A stretch of 64,000 nt of DNA from Streptomyces sp. NBC_00442 (GCF_036014195.1 NZ_CP107918.1:868001-932000), one strand, 5' to 3'; positions 42,888 to 51,571 are shown, numbered from the stretch's first letter. Notes: generated by a model not told the origin, from the letters alone. Numbers and translations are program-made.

Positions 42888-44834
42888 GTGACGGGGGAAG
42901 AAATGTCAACTTTGGGATATCTGGAGCGACTTCCGGAACTCGCACTCGAATTCGCGGACGAGGCCAATCGCATCGCCCACCGCGACCGCGGTGTGGTCGG
43001 TGCGCAATTCGTCTCCTGCCTGACCGCCGAGGCGGGACTGGATGTCGCCGACTGCCTCGTCATCACCGAAGCGGCGGCTCTGGCCGCCCTCGCGCCGGCG
43101 CGCGCCGACAGGCTGCTCCGTTCCCTGGAGCGGCGGGGAGCGGCGGGTCTCGCCCTGGCCGTGCGCGGAGATCCGGCAGGCGGCATTCCGCCCGTGGTGC
43201 GGGGGGCCGCCCTGCGGCTCTCCTTGCCGCTGATGGCGACCCGGGCCCGCGCGGAGGTGTGGACGTGTGTCGATCGCGACCTTTCCCGTACGTGGCAGCG
43301 GCAAGCCACGCGGTACATGGAACGGATCGCACAATTCGTGGGGCACCTTCCGGACGGTTTCCACCGGCCGGATGTGCGTGAACACCTGGTGACCGGGCTG
43401 TCCAAGTCGATGGGCGCGTACGTACTCTTCGTCGATTCGACGGCCGGCGGGGTGCGTGCCGAATATCCGCTCGATGCCCCCGACGTCCATCGCTATACGG
43501 CTCATGACATCGCACTGAGCAGGGACACGTCCCGGAGTCCGCAATTCCGTAGCGGTCTGCACGTGGTGAGAGTGGCCGTGGGACAGGCGGTGGGACAGGC
43601 TGACGGCGGCTCGTTTCTGGTCATGGTCTCGGCCGCTCCTTTCGAGGCGGAAACGCTCGCACTGGCGGACCACACGGGCAAGTTGCTGGCCCTGGCACAG
43701 GACGTCGCGCATGTGCGGCGGCTGTCCGACAGCGCGCGGGGCGTCCGGCTCGGCGTCTTTCAGATGCTGATGGGCGGCCAGACCGTGCTGGCCCAGCGGG
43801 CGATGGAGGGCCTGAGTCCGGGCCTGTTGCAGGCGGAGCAGATCCGCGTCTACGTGATCTCCACGCCACCCGGGGCCCGGGAGGATCTGGTGGACGCCCT
43901 GGAGCCGGTCGCGGACGGCAGGGCGTTGCTGGTGCGCTGCCCGGCCCGGGGCGATCATGTCGTAGCGGTGGAGCCTCTGCGCCGCGCGGGCCGCGCCACC
44001 GACGGACCGTCGTGGGTCGGCCTGAGGCACGTCCTGACGGACGCGATCGCGGCTCGGCCCGGGTGCGCCATGGGCGGCAGTCGCCCCCATGGGCTGGCCG
44101 AGGTCTCGGACGCGTACAGCGAGGCGGCCCACGCGCTGGTGTCCGCACACCACACCTCCGGACGGGTCGGGATGTTCGACGGCTCCTCCCAGCTGGCGCC
44201 GCTGCTCGGCGAAGCGGCACATCGCTGGGCGGAACATGTGGTGGCTCCACTGCTGGGCCTGCCGTATGCGGTCCGGGACGAGCTGATCGGCACGATGCGG
44301 ATCGCCCTCGAATTCCCGTACACGCAAACCGCCCGGATCCTCGGAGCGCACCGCAACACGGTCGCGTCCCGTGCGGCGCGCGTCGCGGAGGTGCTGGGCC
44401 GCGAGGGCAGGCCGCTCGATCTGAAGGACGTCCGCGTGCGCGCGGTCCTGCACCTCGCCCTGTCCTTGCTCAGGACGTGGAACCCGCGGAACGAGGCCGC
44501 CCCCGACCTGCCCTCGCTCCCCTCGATCCTCCGGAGCGCGCCGGCCCGCACCTGGGCCGAGGGCATGCTGCACCCGCTCCGCGACGCCTCACCGAGCCTG
44601 TCCCCCACCGTGCGTGCGTGGGTCCGGTGCAACCTGCACATCGACGACACGGCCGAGTCCGTCGGGGTCGGCGCCGCGACGGTACGCAAAAGGCTGCGGC
44701 GGACGGAGGCCCTCCTGCAGCGCGACCTCTGCACGGGGCTGGCCGGCGCCCACGCGCTGACGCTGGCTCTGGCCGTGACCACGGGCGAGCCCCGGCTGCC
44801 CGAGCTGCGCCCGGCGCCAACTGTGCACGCGTGA
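42888..44834 (+). CDS. Large PucR/CdaR-type regulator with two helix-turn-helix regions
   Basis: A 648-residue regulator of the GGDEF-like/PucR C-terminal HTH type found in many copies in Streptomyces. The first 300 residues are a poorly conserved sensor. The C-terminal part has two HTH_30-like units: ELIGTMRIALEFPYTQTARI with LGAHRNTVASRAARV, and TVRAWVRCNLHIDDTAESVG with VGAATVRKRLRRTEAL. Tandem HTH units of this kind are unusual. GTG 42888 has GGAAGG six bases upstream; ATG 42903 with GGGGGA is the alternative. The gene downstream is probably its target. Confidence 0.75.
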   Translation: MTGEEMSTLGYLERLPELALEFADEANRIAHRDRGVVGAQFVSCLTAEAGLDVADCLVITEAAALAALAPARADRLLRSLERRGAAGLALAVRGDPAGGIPPVVRGAALRLSLPLMATRARAEVWTCVDRDLSRTWQRQATRYMERIAQFVGHLPDGFHRPDVREHLVTGLSKSMGAYVLFVDSTAGGVRAEYPLDAPDVHRYTAHDIALSRDTSRSPQFRSGLHVVRVAVGQAVGQADGGSFLVMVSAAPFEAETLALADHTGKLLALAQDVAHVRRLSDSARGVRLGVFQMLMGGQTVLAQRAMEGLSPGLLQAEQIRVYVISTPPGAREDLVDALEPVADGRALLVRCPARGDHVVAVEPLRRAGRATDGPSWVGLRHVLTDAIAARPGCAMGGSRPHGLAEVSDAYSEAAHALVSAHHTSGRVGMFDGSSQLAPLLGEAAHRWAEHVVAPLLGLPYAVRDELIGTMRIALEFPYTQTARILGAHRNTVASRAARVAEVLGREGRPLDLKDVRVRAVLHLALSLLRTWNPRNEAAPDLPSLPSILRSAPARTWAEGMLHPLRDASPSLSPTVRAWVRCNLHIDDTAESVGVGAATVRKRLRRTEALLQRDLCTGLAGAHALTLALAVTTGEPRLPELRPAPTVHA

Positions 44835-44855
44835 CCCCCGGGGGCCCGCGGACTG

Positions 44856-44867
44856 TGCACCGGTGCA
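44856..44867. promoter_or_regulatory. TGCACCGGTGCA palindrome upstream of the dehydrogenase-like gene
   Basis: Perfect 12-bp palindrome with extended flanks (ACTG on the left, GT on the right), 22 bp after the PucR-type stop. CTGTGCAC also occurs at 44821-44828 at the end of that gene. Candidate operator for the PucR-type regulator on the gene at 44992. Confidence 0.45.
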
Positions 44868-44991
44868 GTACCCGCGTGACCGGCACCCCACATAGCGTGA
44901 GAAGCCATGCACGTCGTGGAAACCATGGAGTCCACGACTGCCCTTTGCCGTCACCCCGTCATGCCCTTCCCGACACCCCTAGAGGATGGTT

Positions 44992-45714
44992 GTGCCCGCA
45001 CTGCCCGTAGTCGCTGTCCTGGGATCGGCCCCGGTCGCCCACTTCGCCGCCCACGGACTCTCTTCCGTGGGCCTCGCGGCCCACACCTGGGCGCTGCCCG
45101 GCCGCTACTCGGCCCGCAGGGCGGCGGCCATGGCCGATTCGGTCCCCGACTGGTCGGCCCAACTCGCCCCGTGCGACACGATCCTGACCGCGTTCGACCA
45201 CCCCAGCGTCCTCGAAGTGGTCATGCTGCAGCATCTGCTGCCCGCGGTACGGCGCGGTGCCCTGTGGATCCAGATCGGCCCCGTCACCGAATCGGGCGCC
45301 TGCGCCCTCACCGATCTGTCCCAGCGCATGGGCGTGGCCTGCGCGCAGGCTCCCCTGCGCTGGTCGCCCGACGGCATCGCGGCCTACGGCCCCCTCCCCT
45401 CTCTCGCCCGCACACCATGGCGAGCCCGCCAGCCCGACGCGAACCTCGTCTACGGTGCCGCGATAGCCGGCCTCGTCAGCAGCGGCTTCGGCGGCACCTT
45501 CACCGCGGCGGACCTCCCGCGCGCGACGGCCCACGACTTCGCCCTGTGGGACGCGGAGCTGCGCGGCACCATCACCTGGGCGCGGTCCGACGAGCCGGCT
45601 GCCGAGCGGCTCGCCGCGATGGAAGCGCGCACGCACTGCGAAGCCGTCATCGCCGCGCTCGTCCGCCGCGGCCTGGTGAGCCCCCCGACCTCACAGCAGG
45701 ACGAGCACCCGTGA
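44992..45714 (+). CDS. Degenerate 6PGDH/HIBADH-like protein
   Basis: A 240-residue protein resembling beta-hydroxyacid dehydrogenases: a Rossmann-like start (VVAVLGSAPVAHFAAHGLSS), LPAVRRGALWIQIGPVTESG and a VACAQAPLRWSPDGIAAYGP segment in the place of the substrate loop. The glycine motif is changed (GSAPVA instead of GxGxMG) and the catalytic-lysine helix is not recognisable, so enzymatic activity is doubtful. GTG 44992 has AGAGG six bases upstream. It follows the PucR-type gene across a palindrome. Confidence 0.5.
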   Translation: MPALPVVAVLGSAPVAHFAAHGLSSVGLAAHTWALPGRYSARRAAAMADSVPDWSAQLAPCDTILTAFDHPSVLEVVMLQHLLPAVRRGALWIQIGPVTESGACALTDLSQRMGVACAQAPLRWSPDGIAAYGPLPSLARTPWRARQPDANLVYGAAIAGLVSSGFGGTFTAADLPRATAHDFALWDAELRGTITWARSDEPAAERLAAMEARTHCEAVIAALVRRGLVSPPTSQQDEHP

Positions 45715-45776
45715 GCCACCGGCCGCCGGCCACGGGGTCGGCACCGTCCCGGACGGACCGTGGCCCCACAACGAAG

Positions 45777-45801
45777 AAAACCCCACATAATGTGGGGTTT
45801 T
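45777..45801. terminator. Terminator downstream of tRNA-Leu
   Basis: AAAACCCCACA at 45777-45787 and TGTGGGGTTTT at 45791-45801 form a perfect 11-bp stem with a three-base loop and A/T tails on both sides, so it works as an intrinsic terminator in either direction: for the tRNA (minus) and for the dehydrogenase-like gene (plus). Confidence 0.92.
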
Positions 45802-45807
45802 CGTTGG

Positions 45808-45892
45808 TGTCCGAGGGGGGACTTGAACCCCCACGCCCGATAAAGGGCACTAGCACCTCAAGCTAGCGCGTCTGCCATTCCGCCACCCGGAC
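45808..45892 (-). tRNA. tRNA-Leu (anticodon GAG)
   Basis: An 85-base cloverleaf with a long variable arm. Acceptor arms GTCCGGG and CTCGGAC pair with A as discriminator; the T-loop region GGGGGTTCAAGTCCCCC is standard. The anticodon stem CTAGC/GCTAG encloses TTGAGGT, giving anticodon GAG for CTC/CTT leucine codons. CCA is not encoded. Confidence 0.96.
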
Positions 45893-45993
45893 AAGGTGTT
45901 GTCGTTCGCGGCGTGTTCCCCGCGGCGACATAGAGAACTCTACCAGGGGTTTCAGGTGCTGTTCACCCGCATATTGCGTGGTCAGGCGAGCGC

Positions 45994-46494
45994 TCACCGC
46001 TTGTTGGCGGCGACCCAGTCCGCGTTCGCCTGCCAGGCGTACAGAGTGTGTCCTTCCAGGTACGCGTAGTACAGACCGCAGCGCGTGACGGGCCGCTGTG
46101 CGGCATGTCCGGGGAACCAGGAGGACTTGATGCCCGGCGGGTGCGCTGCCGGGGCAGGTGTGGTGGGCGCACATGTGGCCGGCAGGGACGACGTGGGGAG
46201 GGTGGCCTTGAGAAGGCGGTCGCCGCCGGTCGTCCGCATCGCGTATTCGACGTGCATCGCATCATCGGGGAGCCAGCGGGGCACGGAGGCGCGGTCGGCC
46301 TTCGCTTCCTTGCCCGACGTGTAGGACGCGGACTCGTCGTGGCGATTCTGGTACCAGTCCTTGGCGGCCGGTACGGCGACGACCGCGGCGAAGCCGATGG
46401 CCACCGCGATGGAAACGACGGCGAGGACGAGCGTCCTGGTCCTGGTCTTGGTCCTGGTCCTGGTCCTGGTGCGGTTGGCGGGCACGGCGGCCAT
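45994..46494 (-). CDS. Small membrane-anchored protein of unknown function
   Basis: A 166-residue protein: a basic Arg-Thr repeat near the N-terminus (NRTRTRTRTKTRTRT), one transmembrane helix (LVLAVVSIAVAIGFAAVVAV), and an extracytoplasmic domain with two cysteines (LPATCAPTT and VTRCGLYY) that may form a disulfide. I do not recognise the family. The ATG at 46494 has AGGAG ten bases upstream. It ends about 100 bases from tRNA-Leu and is divergent from DUF2254. Confidence 0.6.
   Translation of the reverse strand: MAAVPANRTRTRTRTKTRTRTLVLAVVSIAVAIGFAAVVAVPAAKDWYQNRHDESASYTSGKEAKADRASVPRWLPDDAMHVEYAMRTTGGDRLLKATLPTSSLPATCAPTTPAPAAHPPGIKSSWFPGHAAQRPVTRCGLYYAYLEGHTLYAWQANADWVAANKR
46433..46470 (-). 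repeat. Hexanucleotide repeat encoding (Arg-Thr)n
   Basis: Six tandem GTCCTG-type units (one variant, GTCTTG) inside the small membrane protein gene. Read on the minus strand they encode alternating Arg and Thr (one Lys). Unit loss or gain keeps the frame. Confidence 0.85.
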
Positions 46495-46696
46495 GGGTCT
46501 GTCGCTCCTTGAGTGGCTTCGGGTGGGATGGCGTCAATGGGGCGTCGGCGCGGTCGGCGTGGGACGTCCGGCCCCTTCCATTCTTCGGGCCCGGATGTCC
46601 GCCCGCGTACGCCGTGAGGACCAATGTGTGTACGACTGTGGGACCACACGGCGGCGCGGCATCCTCAGGGGCGCGGCGCGGGCCTAGCCTCGCCGC

Positions 46697-48025
46697 GTGA
46701 GCAAGGGCAAGGGCAAGGGCAAGGGATACCGGCGGCCGAGAGCGCTCTCGCCGCTGCGGGAGCATCTGCGCGACACCTTCTGGTTCGCACCGACCGCGGC
46801 CATGGTGCTGGTCTTCGTTCTGTGGGCCGCCGCGAGCGAGGCCGACGCGGCGCTCGTCCGGCTGCTTCAGGACCACCAGGACTTCGACGACATCAGCGAA
46901 CTGATCCGGATCGTGAACGACGCCAAGGGCGTGATCACCACGGTCAGCTCGGCGATGATGACCTTCATCGGTGTCGTGTTCAGCATTTCGCTGGTCGCGG
47001 TGCAGATGGCGAGCGGCCACTTCACGCCCCGGGTGGTCCGCATCTTCGTGCGGTCCCGCATCACCAAGCTGACGTTCGCCGTCTTCCTGGCCACGTTCAC
47101 GCTGACCCTGCTCGTGCTCACCTCGCTCGACAGCGAGACCGACCCGCGGCTCGTGACGACCGTGCCGTTCGTGCAGAGCGTCCTGACGCTGCTGATGGTG
47201 GCGCTGAGCCTCTTCCTCTTCATCGCGTACGTGAACTCCACGCTGCGGCTCATGCGGGTGGGGCACGTCATCGACCGGATCACCGGCGAGGCACTGCGGG
47301 TCGTGGACAAGATGCCGCGCGGCGACGTCGACGGGCTCGCGCTCGGTGCCGAGATCGCCGGCGTCGGGTACCACGGGCGGGCCGGGGTGCTGCGGGATGT
47401 ACACATCGCCCGGCTCGTGCGCGCGGCGCGGCGCCAGGACGTGGTGCTGCGCCTGCTGCCCCGTCTGGGCGACTTCGTCGTGCCGGGCACCCCGCTGCTT
47501 TCCGTGCACGGCCGTGACGGCGCTGCGACGCCGTCGTGGAGCGCACTGCGCTACACCGTGACGGTGGGGGTGGAGCGGACGTTCCACCAGGATCTGGGAT
47601 TCGGTCTGCGTCAGCTTTCCGACATCGGCCTGAGAGCGCTCTCGGCCGCGGTCAACGACCCGACCACCGCCGTCCAGTGCCTCGACCGGATCGTCCAGGT
47701 GCTCACGGCGCTGGCGAACCGGCCGCTCGGAGCGGTGGGGCACCCGGACCGCAAGGGCACCGTCCGGCTCGTTCAGGACGTGCCGGCTTGGGCCGACCTC
47801 GTCGACCTGGCCTTCGCCGAGATGCGGCTGTGCGCCGTGGGGAGCCCGCAGGTCACCCGGCGCATCATGGCGGGGCTCGACGACCTCCTCCGGCTCGTCC
47901 CGCCGGAGCGACGCCCACCGCTGATCCGGCACCGCGAACTGCTCGTCCAAGCCGTGGCGCTCGCGGTTCCGGAGGCGGCCGAGCGCGCGTTCGCGCTGGA
48001 ACCGGACCGGCAGGGCATCGGGTGA
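46697..48025 (+). CDS. DUF2254 membrane protein
   Basis: A 442-residue protein with about four transmembrane helices in the first 180 residues (including TAAMVLVFVLWAAASEADA and TFAVFLATFTLTLLVLTSL) and a large cytoplasmic part with GLRQLSDIGLRALSAAVNDP and PTTAVQCLDRIVQVL, the DUF2254 hallmark. Function unknown. The N-terminus is a Lys-Gly repeat (SKGKGKGKGY). TAGCCT at 46685-46690 is a likely -10 only six bases before the GTG, and no ribosome site exists, so the mRNA is probably leaderless. Two GAGAGCGCTCTC palindromes lie in the gene. Confidence 0.82.
   Translation: MSKGKGKGKGYRRPRALSPLREHLRDTFWFAPTAAMVLVFVLWAAASEADAALVRLLQDHQDFDDISELIRIVNDAKGVITTVSSAMMTFIGVVFSISLVAVQMASGHFTPRVVRIFVRSRITKLTFAVFLATFTLTLLVLTSLDSETDPRLVTTVPFVQSVLTLLMVALSLFLFIAYVNSTLRLMRVGHVIDRITGEALRVVDKMPRGDVDGLALGAEIAGVGYHGRAGVLRDVHIARLVRAARRQDVVLRLLPRLGDFVVPGTPLLSVHGRDGAATPSWSALRYTVTVGVERTFHQDLGFGLRQLSDIGLRALSAAVNDPTTAVQCLDRIVQVLTALANRPLGAVGHPDRKGTVRLVQDVPAWADLVDLAFAEMRLCAVGSPQVTRRIMAGLDDLLRLVPPERRPPLIRHRELLVQAVALAVPEAAERAFALEPDRQGIG
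46738..46749. repeat. GAGAGCGCTCTC palindrome (copy 4 of 5), inside DUF2254
   Basis: Perfect copy starting 41 bases after the DUF2254 start codon. Close enough to the probable leaderless promoter to act as a roadblock site, but equally explainable as part of a dispersed motif. Confidence 0.6.
47632..47643. repeat. GAGAGCGCTCTC palindrome (copy 5 of 5), inside DUF2254
   Basis: Perfect copy in the context T...G, about 900 bp downstream of copy 4 in the same gene. Confidence 0.6.
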
Positions 48026-48100
48026 CATCGCCGTGCCGTGCCGTGCCGGTCCGGGGTGGTGTGAGGGCGGGGCCAGGAGGTCGGTCAAGGGGGCGACGGA

Positions 48101-48626
48101 TCAGGGGATCAGCTGGTACGCGGGGAAGTTGCCGGGGGCAGGCTCGCTCCGCGGGCCCTCGGTCACGGCGCGCACCAGGAGTTCACCGCCGACGAAGGCC
48201 CCGTGGCAGGAGCCGCCGAAACCGCCGAACAGTTCCCCGCGGTCGCCCCGCGAGCGGGCCCTGCCCCGGCCGACCTTGAACGCGCTTATCTGCGGGGCCA
48301 GTCGGTCGTAGTCCGCGGGTCGTCGGTCGACAGGGTGGCGATCAGCGCTCCGTTGGAGGCGTTCATCGCGGCGAGCAGCTCGGCCTCCGTGTCGACCAGG
48401 ACGATCGTGTCGACCGGACCGAATGGTTCCGCGTGGAATAGCGGCTCGGACGGGGGCGGGTTGAGGGGAGTGACCGGGGGCAGAGAGGCGCCGGTGTCCT
48501 GGCCGGGCAGGAAGCGTCCGTCGGACAGGCTCGCGCGGTGCCAGCGGAACGGCGCCGCGATCGATGGCCTCGACCACCTGGTCGGCGAGTTCCCTGGCCT
48601 TCGCGGCGTTGATGCGGCCCGATCTG
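48101..48626 (-). pseudogene. Aldehyde dehydrogenase, C-terminal remnant
   Basis: Decayed C-terminal part of an aldehyde dehydrogenase. Pieces in three successive frame segments line up with one family: [18 protein letters not shown] (about 48555-48610), then [19 protein letters not shown] and [20 protein letters not shown] (about 48300-48535), then [20 protein letters not shown] and [20 protein letters not shown] (48101-48295). At least two frameshifts (near 48545 and 48300) and loss of the whole catalytic N-terminal half make it non-functional. Its broken 5' end abuts the MFS remnant on the other strand. Confidence 0.8.
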
Positions 48627-48631
48627 GGCGG

Positions 48632-48982
48632 GCCATCCGCACAGCGAATGGCTGTTCCTGTTCCTCGCGTTCCTGTCCGGCTACGGCGGCGGCGCGTTCT
48701 ACCCGAGGTTCGCCACACCCACCCCGGACTACTTCGGCGAGAACTACAACGCCTCCAACTACGGCCTGGTCCACGGCGGCAACCTGGTGAGCGGCCTGTT
48801 CGGCGGCGGCCTCGGCTCGATGGTCGTCGACGCCTGTGGTTACGACGGTGCCTACGGCCTCGCGGGCGGCATCTCGATGGTGGCCGGCCGGCTGCCTCGC
48901 CCTCCTGCTGCGCCGGCCCGGACGGGTCCGGGTGCGGGACATCACGGCCAACCCCCAGCCCATCAGCCGGGAGGTGGTGTAG
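48632..48982 (+). pseudogene. Oxalate/formate-type MFS transporter, C-terminal remnant
   Basis: Last 117 or so codons of an OFA-family major facilitator: [40 protein letters not shown] and [20 protein letters not shown] match the final helices of oxalate/formate antiporter homologues. Near 48890 the frame shifts, after which [20 protein letters not shown] and the ending SREVV before TAG continue the same protein. No start codon, ribosome site or first ten helices remain. Confidence 0.8.
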
Positions 48983-49042
48983 CTCCCCATGTGCTGTGCG
49001 GCCACCCCGGAGCCGAGCCGACCCGGGGTGGCTTCGTGCGGT

Positions 49043-49723
49043 TCAGGCCCGGTCGGAGCGCTCGTGGTACGTGGTGCGGGTGTGCTCGGTGTGGGCGCGC
49101 ATGACATCGGTCGCCCGGCGCTCGTCCCGCGCCGAGATCGCGGAGATCAGTTCGCGGTGCTCGGTCCAGGACTGCTGGCCGCGTTGGCGCGCCACCGGCG
49201 TGTAGTACCAGCGCACCCGCCGGTCGACCTGCCCGGCCAGTTCGGCGAGCACCAGGTTGCCGGCGAGCTCCATGACCTTGGCGTGGAAAGCGGCGTTGGT
49301 CGCCACCGCGAGATCCACGTCGTCGTCCGCGACCGCCTGCTCTCCCCGGTCGCACAGCTTCTCCAGGGCGGCGATCCCCGCCGTCCCGGAATGGGCGGCC
49401 GCGAGCCGCGCCGCCTCGGCCTCCAGGAGCGTACGCACCGAGAGCAGCTGGTCGGCCTCTTCCTCGGTCGGCTCGTGCACGAACGCGCCCTGGGCGGGAC
49501 GCAGGTCCACCCAGCCCTCGGTGTCGAGCCGCTGGAGCGCCTCGCGCACCGGCTGCCTCGACACTCCGAGGTGCCCGGCGAGTTCGCTCTCCACCAGATG
49601 CTGCCCCGGGCACAGGGCCCGTGTGGTGATGAGCTCCAGAAGTGCCTCGTACACCCGCTCACGCAGGGGCCCCGGCCGTTCCAGCTTGGGCACGGTCCCC
49701 TGCGGCAGTCCTGCGGACACCAT
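49043..49723 (-). CDS. FCD-domain GntR-family regulator
   Basis: A 226-residue regulator. Residues 18-85 are a GntR winged helix (LRERVYEALLELITTRALCP, VSRQPVREALQRLDTEGWVD). Residues 90-215 are an all-helical FCD ligand domain with the metal-site pattern (NAAFHAKVMELAGN, HRELISAISARD). FCD proteins usually sense small organic acids. It reads away from the ALDH/MFS remnants and has the 13-bp site ACTGTAGACAATA upstream, shared with 57455. Probably the former regulator of those genes. Confidence 0.88.
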   Translation of the reverse strand: MVSAGLPQGTVPKLERPGPLRERVYEALLELITTRALCPGQHLVESELAGHLGVSRQPVREALQRLDTEGWVDLRPAQGAFVHEPTEEEADQLLSVRTLLEAEAARLAAAHSGTAGIAALEKLCDRGEQAVADDDVDLAVATNAAFHAKVMELAGNLVLAELAGQVDRRVRWYYTPVARQRGQQSWTEHRELISAISARDERRATDVMRAHTEHTRTTYHERSDRA

Positions 49724-49772
49724 CGCTTCCCCCTCTGTGCCGACGCGTTCCTGGCCCGTGATGGAGATTGGT

Positions 49773-49785
49773 TATTGTCTACAGT
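49773..49785 (-). promoter_or_regulatory. GntR-type operator upstream of gntR
   Basis: On the minus strand ACTGTAGACAATA, preceded by another TAGAC, lies 50 bp upstream of the gntR start. The identical 13-mer occurs in plus orientation at 57455. It is AT-rich and palindrome-like (GTAGAC/GTCTAC), as FadR-subfamily sites are. Likely autoregulatory. Confidence 0.6.
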
Positions 49786-49946
49786 CTACCGAGCGCACCG
49801 CCCGGAGAGCGCCCCGTTCCGGTGGGGCACGGGAGGCACGGGCGGCACGGACCGCTGGTGCGGTGTTCGGTCACCGCCCCGGTTACTGCCCCCAGTTACC
49901 GCACTCGGTCACCGCTCTTATCACCGGCCTCGGTCACCGGCCTCAG

Positions 49947-50411
49947 TCACCGGCCGGGGTGACCGGGATGAGCCTCTCGCCACGCGGCGAACGAGCGGTC
50001 CCATTCGTCGCCCGACAGGGCCGTCAGGGAAGCCGGGAACAGGCCGTCCTCCTCGCGGCCGATGTGATGGTGGAGTTCCGTCACCATCCGGTCGAACTCC
50101 GCGCGCCCCTCGGCCGTTTCCAGATCGAGGGCCGGCAGCCGGGCGCTGTGGTCCCGGTGCTCGCCCACCAGGACGTCGATGTACTGCGCGTATTCGGGGT
50201 CCTCGCGCATCACGGCGAACAGCCCGTTCTCCTCGCCGCGCCAGTGGGATTCCAGCTCTCGCGCCATGAAGGCGACGAGTTCCTTCGCCCGCGCCGTACG
50301 GCCCTCGGCGAGCGCGCGCCGAGCGTCGCCCGCCGCATCCGTGACGCGTTCGTGCTCGGCGATGAATTCCTTGATGAGGGGGATGTCGCGGCACCCGCAG
50401 TAGTGACACAT
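49947..50411 (-). CDS. Hemerythrin-domain protein
   Basis: A 154-residue four-helix protein with the His/Glu ligands of a di-iron site: EHERV, ESHWRGEENGLF, LVGEHRDHS and ELHHHIGREEDGLFP. The N-terminus MCHYCGCRD with its CxxCxC motif is typical of actinobacterial members, which is why I start at ATG 50411 rather than at upstream ATGs (50447, 50462); no clear ribosome site marks any of them. Oxygen, nitric oxide or redox sensing is likely. Neighbours give no specific link. Confidence 0.85.
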   Translation of the reverse strand: MCHYCGCRDIPLIKEFIAEHERVTDAAGDARRALAEGRTARAKELVAFMARELESHWRGEENGLFAVMREDPEYAQYIDVLVGEHRDHSARLPALDLETAEGRAEFDRMVTELHHHIGREEDGLFPASLTALSGDEWDRSFAAWREAHPGHPGR

Positions 50412-50575
50412 GGAGCCATGGGTACGGCATGTGTCGCCCCCACACATGGAGACACCGCCCATGACACGGACGTCTTTCGTGTGCCAGGGCTCTCGTGTGC
50501 CAGAGCCCTATCGCCTGGCCGGGCGAACCCGCTGCACTCGGGGCCCTTGCCCGCCCGGCCGGGCGGCACCTCGGC

Positions 50576-51571
50576 CTACTCTCCGACCGGTCCGCCCCAT
50601 TCGGCGTGGTCGTAGAGAATGCCGGGGTGGACCTCCACCTGGAGCCGTGCGGCGGCGTCGGGGGACACGGGGTAGGAGTACTGGGCGGTGGCCCGTTCAC
50701 CCGGGGCGAGCGACCCCCCGAACGGCGTGTAGCCGGCCTTGCTGTAGAACAGCGCGTTCACCTCGTTGCCGGCGGCGTCCTTCACGTGGGGCTGGGCGAA
50801 GTCGAGGTTGAGCGAGTCGTCGGAGTCGTTGACGATCGTGAGGTCGAGGTGGAACGTCCGGTCGCCCTTGTGCAGTCCGGGCGGAACGTAGGATCCCGTG
50901 AGCGTGAACTCGCTGGGCCTGAGGACCGTGACGGTCACCCCGTCCTCGTACGTGTGGCTCTCCCCGAACTTCACCGACGCGGGGTTGCGCAGCTCCGTGC
51001 CGAGCGGCTCATCCTCCAGAGGGTCCTCGGGCTCGTCGGGGATCGAGGTGACCGAGGAGGTGCCGCTATCGATGTCGTCGACCTTGTCCACGGCCGACCG
51101 GATCATGGCCCCGGTGATGATCAGCCCCACGACGGCGAGCAGGAGGGACGCGCCGCCCAGGATGGTTCCGCCGAGCGCCGAACTCTTGTTGGTGGCCAGC
51201 CCCTTGCGGACATTGCTCAGGCCCACCAGGCCGAATATGACGGCGAGGATGCCGAGGATCCAGGCGATCCAGAACAGGAAGGGCAGGAAGGCGACGACGG
51301 TGCTGATGGAGCCGAGGGCCATGGCCGTCGTGCCGAGACCGTTGCTCGGCAGGGGCGGTGCCGGCGTCCACGGCGGCGTCCCCCACTGATCCGCGTGGGG
51401 CGGGACCGGATGACCGGGCGGCGTCCCCCACTGCGGCTGCGGCCCCGAATCGGACTGCGGCGCGGTGTCGGGCTCAGGAGCAGTGCCGGACTGCGGTCCC
51501 GCATGCGGCTCGGGCGGCGACTGCGGTCCCGAATGCGGCTGCGGACCAGGGGGATCAACGGGCGCTGTCAT
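50576..51571 (-). CDS. DUF4190/DUF4352-type membrane protein
   Basis: A 331-residue protein: a Pro/Gln-rich disordered N-terminus (about 75 residues), two helices typical of DUF4190 (STVVAFLPFLFWIAWILGIL and LGGTILGGASLLLAVVGLII), a short acidic linker and an extracellular beta-sandwich (GVTVTVLRPSEFTLTG, FHLDLTIVNDSDDSLNLDFA) of the DUF4352/telokin-like type. Probably a surface-anchored protein of unknown ligand. It precedes the second-type enolase gene by about 270 bp on the far side of a GC-repeat patch. Confidence 0.72.
   Translation of the reverse strand: MTAPVDPPGPQPHSGPQSPPEPHAGPQSGTAPEPDTAPQSDSGPQPQWGTPPGHPVPPHADQWGTPPWTPAPPLPSNGLGTTAMALGSISTVVAFLPFLFWIAWILGILAVIFGLVGLSNVRKGLATNKSSALGGTILGGASLLLAVVGLIITGAMIRSAVDKVDDIDSGTSSVTSIPDEPEDPLEDEPLGTELRNPASVKFGESHTYEDGVTVTVLRPSEFTLTGSYVPPGLHKGDRTFHLDLTIVNDSDDSLNLDFAQPHVKDAAGNEVNALFYSKAGYTPFGGSLAPGERATAQYSYPVSPDAAARLQVEVHPGILYDHAEWGGPVGE

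Noticed and set aside
45808..45892. tRNA-Leu as an integration site.
   Set aside because: No integrase gene lies near it and no partial duplicate of the tRNA 3' end was noticed in the window.
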